A DNA stretch of 64,000 nucleotides from an uncultured Holophagaceae bacterium (GTDB lineage: Bacteria > Acidobacteriota > Holophagae > Holophagales > Holophagaceae): NCBI GenBank assembly GCA_903937385.1, contig CAIZZF010000020.1:1-64000 (forward strand). Direction: 5' to 3'. The translations under genes and the position numbers were made by a program. Positions 37,050 to 44,149 of the stretch are shown in pieces (within the stretch, counting starts at the first letter, position 1; each line of letters begins with the position of its first letter). The notes under the pieces were generated by a model. It was not told the origin of the DNA. It did not search any database and was given only the letters and a program-made list of their open reading frames with translations.

Positions 37050-37283
37050 ATGTCGATTGAAGCTGACCTCTACAGTGCGTTCTCCGAGGGCAGGCGCCAC
37101 CCCGAGCACCTTCCCTTTGTCTGAAAGGATGCGGTCGAGCTGGAAGACGGTCCTGAGGCGGGGCTGCGGGGCTCGGTCATTGCCGCCTTCTTGGAGGAGG
37201 GCGGGTTGTCCTATACCGTGGAGCTCTCGACGGGCAGGGATATCCGGGTCAGGCCCTCGGAGGTCCGACTGCTCGAGCCTTGA
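37050..37283 (+). pseudogene. Small gene interrupted by an in-frame TGA
   Basis: An ATG at 37050 opens a frame of 24 codons (MSIEADLYSAFSEG, HPEHLPFV), stops at TGA 37122-37124, then continues open for 52 codons with protein-like sequence (KDAVELEDGPEAGLRGSVIAAF, SYTVELSTGRDIRVRPSEVRLLEP) to TGA at 37281-37283. The second part resembles small KOW/SH3-like strands. A single C-to-T change (CGA to TGA) would explain it. The final stop lies in a triple CCTTGAA repeat. Confidence 0.6.
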
Positions 37284-37298
37284 ACCTTGAACCTTGAA
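37278..37298 (+). repeat. CCTTGAA tandem repeat, three units
   Basis: Three perfect 7-bp copies between the interrupted gene and the VOC gene. The first copy contains the pseudogene's stop codon. Probably slippage-generated. Confidence 0.8.
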
Positions 37299-37311
37299 CC
37301 CAGGAGTCTCC

Positions 37312-37689
37312 ATGAAGCGCGTCGTTGGCATTGGCGGGATCTTCTTCAAGGCCAAGGACCCCGAGGCGCTCCGGGCCTGGTATCAGCGGCACCTCGGCAT
37401 CGATGTCCAGGCCTGGGGCGGCACGGCCTTTCCGTGGGACCGGCCGGGCGGGGTCACGGTGTGGAGCATCTTCCCGGACACCTCGGAGCACTTCGCGCCG
37501 AGCCCCTCGCCTTTCATGGTGAACTACGTGGTGGAGGATCTGCACGCGGTCCTGGACGCCCTGCGCGCCGAGGGCTGTGCGGTGGACGCCAAGGTCGATG
37601 AGTCCGACTACGGGAAGTTCGGCTGGGTCATGGATCCCGAGGGCAACCGCGTGGAGCTGTGGCAGCCGCCCGAGGACCCCCTATCCTGA
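37312..37689 (+). CDS. VOC (glyoxalase/dioxygenase) family protein
   Basis: 125 residues from the ATG at 37312 (AGGAG six bases upstream). One vicinal-oxygen-chelate module: IGGIFFKAKDPEALRAWYQRHLGI at the start and WVMDPEGNRVELWQPPE at the end, where the Glu of VELW is the usual metal ligand. The first-strand metal ligand position is not His, so metal binding is uncertain. Substrate unknown; many such genes are resistance or detoxification enzymes. Confidence 0.82.
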   Translation: MKRVVGIGGIFFKAKDPEALRAWYQRHLGIDVQAWGGTAFPWDRPGGVTVWSIFPDTSEHFAPSPSPFMVNYVVEDLHAVLDALRAEGCAVDAKVDESDYGKFGWVMDPEGNRVELWQPPEDPLS

Positions 37690-37706
37690 TCGCAAAAGGA
37701 GTGGCG

Positions 37707-38039
37707 ATGAGCAACCCGGTCTATGCCTTGAACCTCTTCAACGTCTCGAACCGGGACGAGTACCTGGCCTACTCGCGCCGATCCTCCAAGGAAGTGCAGA
37801 CCCATGGCGGCCGCGTCGTGGCGCTCGGGAAATTTCGCGAGGCTGTGGTGGGCGAGATCAAGCCCCGGGCCGTGCTCATCCTGGTGGAGTGGGCATCCAG
37901 GGAGGCCTTTGCTTCCTATTGCGACGATCCCGCCCTGGCTGACCTGCACCCCCATCGCGTCAACGGCACCCAGGACTACATCTGGCACCTCTTCGACAAG
38001 CTGGAGGACCTCCGGCCAATCCTGAAAGAGCTAAAGTAG
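37707..38039 (+). CDS. DUF1330-like (dimeric alpha-beta barrel) protein
   Basis: 110 residues from the ATG at 37707, with AAAGGAG five bases upstream. Ferredoxin-like order beta-alpha-beta-beta-alpha-beta is suggested by YALNLFNVSNRDEYLAYSRR, GGRVVALGKFREAVV, AVLILVEWASREAFASYCDD and HRVNGTQDYIWHLFD. Resembles DUF1330/EthD-type small barrels. It follows the VOC gene by 17 bases, so co-transcription is likely. Function unknown. Confidence 0.65.
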   Translation: MSNPVYALNLFNVSNRDEYLAYSRRSSKEVQTHGGRVVALGKFREAVVGEIKPRAVLILVEWASREAFASYCDDPALADLHPHRVNGTQDYIWHLFDKLEDLRPILKELK

Positions 38040-38043
38040 GCCC

Positions 38044-38274
38044 ATGATCCCCACCCTGTTCCTGGCCCTAGGCGCCCTGTTCTTCTGGCTGGTCTTCAGG
38101 GCCTATGTCACCCAGGAGATCCAGGGCCGGGGCTGGGGGTTCGGCACCCGAACCTACCAGCGGGAAAGTGAACCCATCTGGTACTGGGTCACTTTTGCGT
38201 CCTACCTGGTCTGCGCGGTCTGGGCCACCGCGTTTGGGGTGCTGGCGGCTCTGAGAATGCTCAGCTCCAAGTAG
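38044..38274 (+). CDS. Small membrane protein
   Basis: 76 residues with two hydrophobic helices (4-20 and 46-68) joined by a polar loop (EIQGRGWGFGTRTYQRESEPIW). Four bases after the DUF1330-like gene, so same operon. Not recognised. Confidence 0.65.
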   Translation: MIPTLFLALGALFFWLVFRAYVTQEIQGRGWGFGTRTYQRESEPIWYWVTFASYLVCAVWATAFGVLAALRMLSSK

Positions 38275-38348
38275 CTCGAGGCCCAGCCCCTTTCACCGGT
38301 CGTAACCATCTCTCCGGCATGTCTATACTGTCCGGAGAGGAAGCCTCC

Positions 38349-38618
38349 ATGCGGTTGCTGCTCTTGCTCATCCTGCCCTGCCTCGCGAGTGCGGGAGCGC
38401 TGGAACACCTGGTGCCCCGACCCGCACCTCCGAAGGGTCTCCAGCTCCGGGTGCCCTCCTTCTCCCTGCAGACCCGCGCCGAAAAGGCCCGCGGGGGCTC
38501 ACCGGTCGCGCCCAACGTCGCTCCAGACCCGCTGGGCCGGCCGCGGCTGGACCTCCCCCTGATTCCCTACCCGAACCAGGTCCCAGCTCGGTACCGGGGC
38601 TTCCTCCACGGCTACTGA
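38349..38618 (+). CDS. Small exported Pro-rich protein
   Basis: 89 residues from the ATG at 38349 (GAGG upstream). Signal peptide 1-15 (MRLLLLLILPCLASA). The mature part is rich in Pro and Arg with no predicted fold (HLVPRPAPPKGLQLRVPSF, PNQVPARYRGFLHGY). Not recognised. Confidence 0.55.
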   Translation: MRLLLLLILPCLASAGALEHLVPRPAPPKGLQLRVPSFSLQTRAEKARGGSPVAPNVAPDPLGRPRLDLPLIPYPNQVPARYRGFLHGY

Positions 38619-38740
38619 TCCTGCTGGGCACACCTCAGGCCGAAGGGCCCTCTCGGCCCGCTGGGTGCCCCGCTCACGCTCGCCTTTCCCACGCCCAAGG
38701 TGCCGCCGTGGTAGCTTGGTTGCCTCCTGGTTGGCCCCTA

Positions 38741-39175
38741 ATGAAACCACTATTGTTCACCCTCACCTTGGTGCTTGCGGCTCCCTGTCTTCAGGGACAG
38801 GCCAGCGAAGTCGATGCCCTGATCCAGGAGGTAGTCGGGGCCGATCCGAAGGAGGCCAGGGCCTTCTTCCTGGGGATCAAGGCCGAGGCAGGAGCGCTGG
38901 ATCGGCCGGCGCTGGTGAGGAGAGTCGCCTTCCCCATCACGGTGAACCTGAAGGCCCGCCGGAATGTGAAACTCAGGACCCCTGCGCAGCTTCTCGAGCA
39001 CTTCGACGAGGTCTTCACGCCGAAGGTGCTCGGGGCGATCCACGGACAAGCCTATGAGGCGTTGTTCGTGAACTACCAGGGCATGATGATTGGGTCCGGG
39101 GAGGTCTGGTTCACCGGCTTGAAGGGACCCAGCGGCAAGTTCGACCAGCTCCGGATCATCACGATCAACAACTGA
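38741..39175 (+). CDS. Exported hypothetical protein
   Basis: 144 residues from the ATG at 38741. Signal peptide near residues 1-20. The mature part has a helix-rich start and later beta strands (FVNYQGMMIGSGEVWFTGL, RIITINN) that recall NTF2-like or DUF4440-like folds, not certain. No strong ribosome-binding site. Function unknown. Confidence 0.6.
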   Translation: MKPLLFTLTLVLAAPCLQGQASEVDALIQEVVGADPKEARAFFLGIKAEAGALDRPALVRRVAFPITVNLKARRNVKLRTPAQLLEHFDEVFTPKVLGAIHGQAYEALFVNYQGMMIGSGEVWFTGLKGPSGKFDQLRIITINN

Positions 39176-39220
39176 TCCATTTCCGCGCCACTCACGTGAC
39201 GCCACCCCTGACAGGTCTCC

Positions 39221-39580
39221 ATGCCCCCACCGAAACGAATCATCCACCTGGGCTCCTGGGTCCTGCTGCTCCTCCTCAACGTGGCGGGGGTTCTTACCTT
39301 CTTCCAGAAGCCAGACTACCTTCCCATCGACGCCGCCGATGTGATGCTGGTGCGGCCGGGCCCCAACCAGGATGCTTCGGCGGCCGCCGTCATTGCCAGC
39401 GGACAGGGAGCCCAGATCGCCACTCCGCAGCCCACCGACAAGGTCCTGGTGCTCATCCATTCAAGGTATCGGGGGCTGCGACTGCCCCTCATGTGCCTGG
39501 CCTCGGTGCTGCTGATTGCCTCGATCCTGGGCTCCCGGACCTGGCCCGCGAAGCAGCCGCCCACCCCCGAACCGACCTGA
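39221..39580 (+). CDS. Small membrane protein with two helices
   Basis: 119 residues. Helices near 9-28 (LGSWVLLLLLNVAGVLTFF) and 88-107 (PLMCLASVLLIASILGS) enclose about 60 residues likely outside the membrane. ATG has AGG seven bases upstream. Not recognised. Confidence 0.55.
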   Translation: MPPPKRIIHLGSWVLLLLLNVAGVLTFFQKPDYLPIDAADVMLVRPGPNQDASAAAVIASGQGAQIATPQPTDKVLVLIHSRYRGLRLPLMCLASVLLIASILGSRTWPAKQPPTPEPT

Positions 39581-39617
39581 GCCACCGCGCAACCTGTCCG
39601 CCACCCTGAGGTGTTCC

Positions 39618-39860
39618 ATGGAGCCCGAGAAGCTCATCGAGATGCGGGGCGAAGAGCCAGCCTTCCTGCCGGGGCATGTCGGTGAGTCCTGGCAGCGGGT
39701 GGACTTTGGCCTGGGTGCCTCCACGATCCAATCGTCCCCGGAGGTCCAGGATGCGCTTCCTCCTCAGGATCGGCACTGGGGTCGGATGGTTGTCTGCGCG
39801 GTGGCGGGGGGCCTCGTTACCCTCCTCCTCGGTATGCTCGCCCGCAAGCTCTTCCGCTGA
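39618..39860 (+). CDS. Small tail-anchored membrane protein
   Basis: 80 residues from the ATG at 39618 (GAGG upstream). A soluble acidic N-terminal part of about 55 residues is followed by a single helix (MVVCAVAGGLVTLLLGML) and a basic end (ARKLFR). Not recognised. Confidence 0.5.
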   Translation: MEPEKLIEMRGEEPAFLPGHVGESWQRVDFGLGASTIQSSPEVQDALPPQDRHWGRMVVCAVAGGLVTLLLGMLARKLFR

Positions 39861-39955
39861 CCCGCATCCACAGCCAGCCCTTCCGCACACCCTGTGCATG
39901 CTGTTCCCCGGCTCATACGCTTCTGATCGGCTTCCCTCGCTCGACGGCTCCCACC

Positions 39956-40351
39956 ATGGCGGAACTCCTTCTTCGTGTCTTCTGTCTGTGCCTCCTGCTC
40001 GCCGGGGCCGAGACCCTCCACGGCATCCTCAGGATGCGGTTCATCGTCCCGCGGATTGGCAAGCGCAAGGCCCAACGAATCAGCATCGTCACGGGTTCTC
40101 TGCTGGCTTTCGGCATCTGCTGGCTGGTCGTGCCCAGCCTTGGGATCCATTCCCGGGGGGCTCTGCTCGGCCTTGGGGCCTGTCTCTCCGGCTTCATGGC
40201 TGGCTTCGATCTCGCCATCGGTCGGGTTGTGGCTCGATTGCCATGGAAGGTCGTCCTCTCCGACTTCAACCCCGCCAAGGGCAATCTCATCCTGATCGGC
40301 CTCGTCCTGCTCCTTCTCTTCCCGCTTCTCATCATGTCGGCCAGAGAGTAG
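39956..40351 (+). CDS. Small integral membrane protein
   Basis: 131 residues with about four hydrophobic helices (LLRVFCLCLLLAGA, VTGSLLAFGICWLVV, ALLGLGACLSGFMAGFDLAIG, LILIGLVLLLLFPLLIM). Polar residues between helices 1 and 2 (RKAQR). Start ATG without a clear ribosome-binding site. Not recognised. Confidence 0.6.
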   Translation: MAELLLRVFCLCLLLAGAETLHGILRMRFIVPRIGKRKAQRISIVTGSLLAFGICWLVVPSLGIHSRGALLGLGACLSGFMAGFDLAIGRVVARLPWKVVLSDFNPAKGNLILIGLVLLLLFPLLIMSARE

Positions 40352-40373
40352 GGTGGTTTCACGGAGCCCTGCC

Positions 40374-40595
40374 ATGTCGAGCAAGCTGATCTCCTTCCTC
40401 GCCTTTCTGCTCACCTACGCCATCACGCGGCTCGGCCAGGCCGCGCTCCACTTCAAGCCGACCCGGGACCTGCCTTTCTGGCCCGGCCTGGCGGTGGAGT
40501 TTGTCATCTGGGCGGTCGTGTTCATCCTGGTCTTGCTGGGCCTGACGAAGCTGGTCACCCGGCTGGCGCCCACCAAGGGACCAGGGCCGGTGTGA
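40374..40595 (+). CDS. Small membrane protein
   Basis: 73 residues from the ATG at 40374. Two hydrophobic helices (LISFLAFLLTYAITRL and FVIWAVVFILVLLGLTKLV) separated by KPTRDLPFWPG. GGAG lies 8 bases upstream. Starts 22 bases after the preceding membrane protein. Not recognised. Confidence 0.55.
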   Translation: MSSKLISFLAFLLTYAITRLGQAALHFKPTRDLPFWPGLAVEFVIWAVVFILVLLGLTKLVTRLAPTKGPGPV

Positions 40596-40611
40596 ACTTG
40601 AGAGGATGTCC

Positions 40612-41157
40612 ATGAACGGTGCGGCCTATCTGGCAGATGCGATCAAGCGGTTCCAGGAAGCGCAGGCGCAGGCCGAGCGTGCCCTGGCCCAGGTGCCCTT
40701 TGAGTTTTGGGGTCACCGCCTCGATCCCGAGTCGAACAGCCTGACCACCTTGATGCTCCACCTCTCGGGCAACCTGCGCTCCCGCTGGACCGACTTCCTG
40801 CAGAGCGATGGGGAGAAGCCGGACCGGGACCGGGACTCCGAGTTCGAGGATCCCGCCACGCTCACCGAGCAGGCGCTGCGGGCGCAGTGGGCCGAGGGCT
40901 GGGCCTGCCTGTTCACCGCGCTGGGGAGCCTCGCGGAAGCCGATCTGGAACGCACCATCACCATCCGCGCCCAGCCGCACTCGGTGATGGAGGCCATCAA
41001 CCGCCAGTTGGCCCACTATCCCTACCACGTGGGGCAGCTGGTCTTCCTCGCCAAGCTCCTCTCCACGGGGCCCTGGCAGACCCTGAGCGTACCCCGGCAA
41101 GGCTCTGTGGCGTTCAATGAGGCCCTGCGCCAGCGGGCCGGAAGCTCACAGACCTAG
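40612..41157 (+). CDS. DinB/DUF1572-like protein
   Basis: 181 residues from the ATG at 40612, spaced six bases from GAGAGG; the ATG at 40606 is too close to that site. DUF1572/DinB-like four-helix bundle: FEFWGHRLDPESNSLTTLMLHLSGNL near the start and HYPYHVGQLVFLAKLL near the end, the His positions (HLSGN, HYPYHVGQ) being the presumed metal ligands. Function unknown; such proteins are thought to be thiol-dependent transferases. Confidence 0.75.
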   Translation: MNGAAYLADAIKRFQEAQAQAERALAQVPFEFWGHRLDPESNSLTTLMLHLSGNLRSRWTDFLQSDGEKPDRDRDSEFEDPATLTEQALRAQWAEGWACLFTALGSLAEADLERTITIRAQPHSVMEAINRQLAHYPYHVGQLVFLAKLLSTGPWQTLSVPRQGSVAFNEALRQRAGSSQT

Positions 41158-41163
41158 ACACGA

Positions 41164-41832
41164 TCAGTAGCGGCCGACGTCGATGGGCGTCTCGGTTTCG
41201 ATGTGCCGCAGGCGCTCGGCCCAGGCCTGGAGCCAGGCTTCCCGCTGGGCAGGCTCGACCCGCACGGGGCCGTAGTGGACCTGTGGCGCCAGCACCTCGA
41301 AGCCCGTGAACTCGAGCATGCCCCGGTGGAGGGGGCGGAGGATGGCCTGGAGATCCCCGTTGAAGCCCTCGGGCTGGTAGGCCCCCTCGGGGCCGCCGGT
41401 GGTGAGGGAGAGCAGGGCGCGCTTGCCCCGGAACATCCCGGTCTCATACACACGGCCGCCACCGTAGGCACGACCCATGGCGAAGACCCGGTCCACCCAG
41501 CCCTTGAGGATGGCGGGAACGCTGAACCACCAGAGAGGGAACTGCCAGATCATCAGATCCACGGCCTCCACCTTGGCGATCTCCGCCTCCAGCTCCGGCG
41601 CGAAGCCGTGGGTCTCGGTGGCGTGCAGCTCCTCGGTCTGCAGCTTCAGGTAGGCCGGGTCCTGCACCGTGGTGAAGTTGGATCGGTCCGAGACGGGGTT
41701 GAAGCCCAGGCGGTGCAGGTCGCTGGTGAGGACGGTGTGGCCCGCCGCCCGCAGCGTGGCGACGGCGGTCTCGAACAGCGCGCCGTTGAAGCTCTGGAGC
41801 TCCGGGTGGGCAAGGACGATCAGCACCTTCAT
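41164..41832 (-). CDS. NAD(P)H dehydrogenase (quinone), NQO1/MdaB-like flavoprotein
   Basis: 222 residues with a flavodoxin-like fold: VLIVLAHPELQSFNGAL at the start, MIWQFPLWWFSVPAILKGWVDRVFA in the middle, and LSLTTGGPEGAYQPEG after strand 4, the FAD-contact motifs of the NQO1 family. It reduces quinones by two electrons, protecting against redox cycling. Stands alone, 266 bases from ttcA, with a dispersed repeat in that gap. Confidence 0.85.
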   Translation of the reverse strand: MKVLIVLAHPELQSFNGALFETAVATLRAAGHTVLTSDLHRLGFNPVSDRSNFTTVQDPAYLKLQTEELHATETHGFAPELEAEIAKVEAVDLMIWQFPLWWFSVPAILKGWVDRVFAMGRAYGGGRVYETGMFRGKRALLSLTTGGPEGAYQPEGFNGDLQAILRPLHRGMLEFTGFEVLAPQVHYGPVRVEPAQREAWLQAWAERLRHIETETPIDVGRY

Positions 41833-41886
41833 GGCAGCTCCCGGGTTTGAGATCCCTTAGCTTAGAACAGAGCGAAAGACCTGAAT

Positions 41887-42032
41887 GAGCGGAGGAAAGA
41901 CGGAGAAGCGGAGGGGAGCGGAGAACTGACTGAAAATACCTGATGGACCGGTGAGGAACGGTGAGGGCCGGTGAGAAAGAACCCCAGCTCGTGGCAGTCT
42001 CACCGTTCCTCACCGGTTTCTTTTGGTTTTAT
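41887..42032. repeat. Dispersed intergenic repeat, copy 4 (two types, with facing arms)
   Basis: First 41887-41925: GCGGAG-type purine units. Then a left arm (from 41948) of CCGGTGAGGAACGGTGA units faces a right arm (about 41999-42017) that is its complement, continuing TTTCTTTTGGTTTTAT. That tail is the reverse of the copy at 14650. It lies 3' of ttcA. Confidence 0.85.
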
Positions 42033-42098
42033 CGTCTTTCTGGCCCTGGTATCTGGAGCAGGGGCCCCGGCAGTCATTCGCTTGTTGAATCGCCGGTC

Positions 42099-42950
42099 CT
42101 ACCCCAGCCGCTCAACGGCTTCGTCGGTGCCTTTGGCGTGCAGGGCGCCCAGCTTCAGGTCCAGCAGGTGGCTCAGCTTCACGTTGCCCATGGCGCCGAG
42201 CATGGAGGCCTTGAGCTGGGGGATGCTGCCTTCCATGGAGGCGATGAGCTCCTTCACCTGCTTGCGGCGGCTCTCCAGGCTGGAGCAGCCGCAGAGGGGG
42301 CAGCCGCAGGGCACGATGGGGAAGCCGCGCAGCCAGGCATAGCGCTGCAGGTCCTTCTCCTCGCAGGTGCCCAGGGGGCGGATGACGGTATTGGCGCCGT
42401 CGTCGCTCAGCAGGCGCGGGGGCATGGTGCTGAGGCGGCCCTCGAAGAACAGGTTGATGAGCAGGGTCTCGATGAGGTCGTCCAGGTGGTGGCCCAGGGC
42501 GATCTTGGTGAAGCCGCGCTGCTTGGCGAAGGAATACAGCACGCCGCGCCGCAGCCGCGAGCAGATGATGCAGGGCAGCTCCTCGGGCTTGGTGCGCACC
42601 ATCTTGTCGATGGGGGCGGAGATGACGTGGTGCGGGACGCCCAGGCGCTCGCAGACCTCCGCGATGGGGTCCGGATTGAACTGGGGGAAGCCGGGGTCCA
42701 CGGTGACAGCGTCCACCGAGAAGGTGACGGGCGCGCGTTTCCGCAGCCGCTCCAGCAGGTCCAGCAGGGCCCAGCTGTCCTTGCCGCCGCTGACGGCCAC
42801 CAGGATGCGGTCCCCGTCGGCGATCAGGTCATAGGCGCCATTGGTCGCGCCCAGGCGCCGGGCCAGCTTCCGCTCCAGGCGGGGCAGCTCCTTGAGATCG
42901 GCCTCCGTGGGGGGATAGGCCAGGCTGGGTAGGGCGCAGGGATTGCTCAC
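42099..42950 (-). CDS. ttcA: tRNA 2-thiocytidine(32) synthetase TtcA
   Basis: 283 residues. Start is the GTG at 42950, whose bases overlap the TGA of the Rrf2 gene (GTGA), so the two are coupled. PP-loop ATPase motif AVSGGKDSW near residues 52-60; CIICSRLRRG gives the CxxC pair and PCGCPLCGC a further cysteine for the [4Fe-4S] cluster used to thiolate cytidine 32. Family length about 270-310, so complete. Needs sulfur from a cysteine desulfurase. Confidence 0.9.
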   Translation of the reverse strand: MSNPCALPSLAYPPTEADLKELPRLERKLARRLGATNGAYDLIADGDRILVAVSGGKDSWALLDLLERLRKRAPVTFSVDAVTVDPGFPQFNPDPIAEVCERLGVPHHVISAPIDKMVRTKPEELPCIICSRLRRGVLYSFAKQRGFTKIALGHHLDDLIETLLINLFFEGRLSTMPPRLLSDDGANTVIRPLGTCEEKDLQRYAWLRGFPIVPCGCPLCGCSSLESRRKQVKELIASMEGSIPQLKASMLGAMGNVKLSHLLDLKLGALHAKGTDEAVERLG

Positions 42951-43453
42951 AGAACGCCGCAGGCCTTGCGTTCCCCTCGCACGAACTGGCCCTGGACGTC
43001 CTGCACGTATTCAGGGCAGGTGCAGTCAGGGCAGGTGTTGCTGGAGGTCTCAGAGCAAAGGTCCGCGAAGGTGACTTTCTCCATGAAGGCCGAGATGTGG
43101 TCCGAGAGCCGGTTCCAGAGCATCTGGCTCATGCGCTCGTCGGACTTCAGCACCTGGTTCGCAGCCTTGGGATCTTCCTTGGCGGCGGCGTAGAAGCTGC
43201 TGTCCGTCAAGCGCAGCACCTCGCCCACGCTCACCTGGTTGCAGGGCCGCGTGAGGATGTAGCCGCCCTTGGGACCGCGGACGCTGGCCACGACACCGGC
43301 CTTCTTGAGCTTGTTGAAGATCTGCTCCAGGAAGGGCAGGGAGAGCTTCTGGCGCTCGGCGATCACGTGCAGCGGCACCGGCTGGCCGTGGCTGTGGTGG
43401 GCCAGGTCAAAGAGGGCCTGCATGCTGTACCTGCCTCGAGCCGAGATCTTCAC
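42947..43453 (-). CDS. Rrf2/IscR-family transcriptional regulator with C-terminal cysteine cluster
   Basis: 168 residues from the GTG at 43453 (GGAG eight bases upstream), which gives the family start (M)KISARGRYSMQAL. The winged helix covers 1-75 (LPFLEQIFNKLKKAGVVASVRGPKGGYIL). IscR holds its [2Fe-2S] with three Cys near residues 92-104; here that loop has none, and instead Cys133, 141, 144, 146 and 165 form a cluster at the C-terminus. It may therefore bind a cluster in a different way. Probably autoregulatory and controls the overlapping ttcA. Confidence 0.88.
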   Translation of the reverse strand: MKISARGRYSMQALFDLAHHSHGQPVPLHVIAERQKLSLPFLEQIFNKLKKAGVVASVRGPKGGYILTRPCNQVSVGEVLRLTDSSFYAAAKEDPKAANQVLKSDERMSQMLWNRLSDHISAFMEKVTFADLCSETSSNTCPDCTCPEYVQDVQGQFVRGERKACGVL

Positions 43454-43480
43454 GACGTGTGCTCCAGGCTCAAGGCTAGT

Positions 43481-43505
43481 ATTCCTGAGCAAACGAGTCA
43501 AGTAT
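43481..43505 (-). promoter_or_regulatory. IscR type-1-like operator with embedded -35 element
   Basis: A 25-bp site read on the minus strand matches the E. coli IscR type-1 consensus (ATASYYGACT-RWWWY-AGTCRRSTAT) at 20 of 25 positions; the left half ATACTTGACT fits completely. It contains TTGACT as a possible -35 box and lies just upstream of the Rrf2 start, as expected for autorepression. It also faces the divergent thioredoxin-like gene 35 bases away. Confidence 0.6.
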
Positions 43506-43539
43506 TCGCTCGGGCTATCATCAGGATCCGGAGCTCCCC

Positions 43540-44106
43540 ATGAAAGCTGCCTTTCTGGCCCTTGTTGCCCTGGGACTCCAGGCCCAGACCGGTGCGGTGG
43601 CCGTGGTCCAGGTGCCCAGCCTGCCGCCGGGTCCTCTGGTGGATGTCAAGGACAGCCTGCCCCTGCTGCTGGGGCCCACCACGGGCAAGGCGATCCTGGC
43701 CCACCGGGCGGTGTTCCGGGACAACCTGGCCCAGGTAAGCCTCTCAGCCCAGCTCCGGGGGCGCTGGCAGGCCATCCACCAGCCCTTCACCCTGGTGGCG
43801 GTGTTCGGCTCCTGGTGCGCCGACAGCCACCTGCAGCTGCCGGACCTGCTGGCCCTGGAGGCGGTGCCCACCCCCTTCATCGAGATCCGCTACCTGGGCG
43901 TCAACCGGGACAAACAGCTTGAGCCTGCCGCCTGGCCCGTGGGCTGCGCCCCCCAGGTCGCGGCCCGGGTGCCCACGTTCTACCTCTTCGCCACCCAGCC
44001 GGGCGGAAAGCAGCAGCTGGTGGGCTCGGTGGTGGAGAATCCCACCCGGCCCGGCCAGACCATGGCCGAGGCCCTGGTGGAGCTGGTGGAGGCCGTCCGG
44101 CCCTGA
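43540..44106 (+). CDS. Exported thioredoxin-fold protein with a single active-site cysteine
   Basis: 188 residues. Signal peptide 1-18. The thioredoxin-like strand-motif FTLVAVFGSWCADSHLQLPDLL has WCADS in place of WCxxC, leaving one Cys; a second Cys lies in PVGCAPQVAARVPTFYLF, with the cis-Pro position RVPTF. GGAG precedes the ATG by eight bases. It may act as a monothiol or binding protein in the periplasm. Confidence 0.7.
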   Translation: MKAAFLALVALGLQAQTGAVAVVQVPSLPPGPLVDVKDSLPLLLGPTTGKAILAHRAVFRDNLAQVSLSAQLRGRWQAIHQPFTLVAVFGSWCADSHLQLPDLLALEAVPTPFIEIRYLGVNRDKQLEPAAWPVGCAPQVAARVPTFYLFATQPGGKQQLVGSVVENPTRPGQTMAEALVELVEAVRP

Positions 44107-44149
44107 CCGGTATTCAGGATCGGCCCCACGACACCGATGAGGAGGCACC

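Noticed and set aside
37122-37124. TGA as a selenocysteine codon
   Set aside because: No family with a redox residue at this position, no SECIS-like hairpin obvious just downstream, and a C-to-T change explains it simply.
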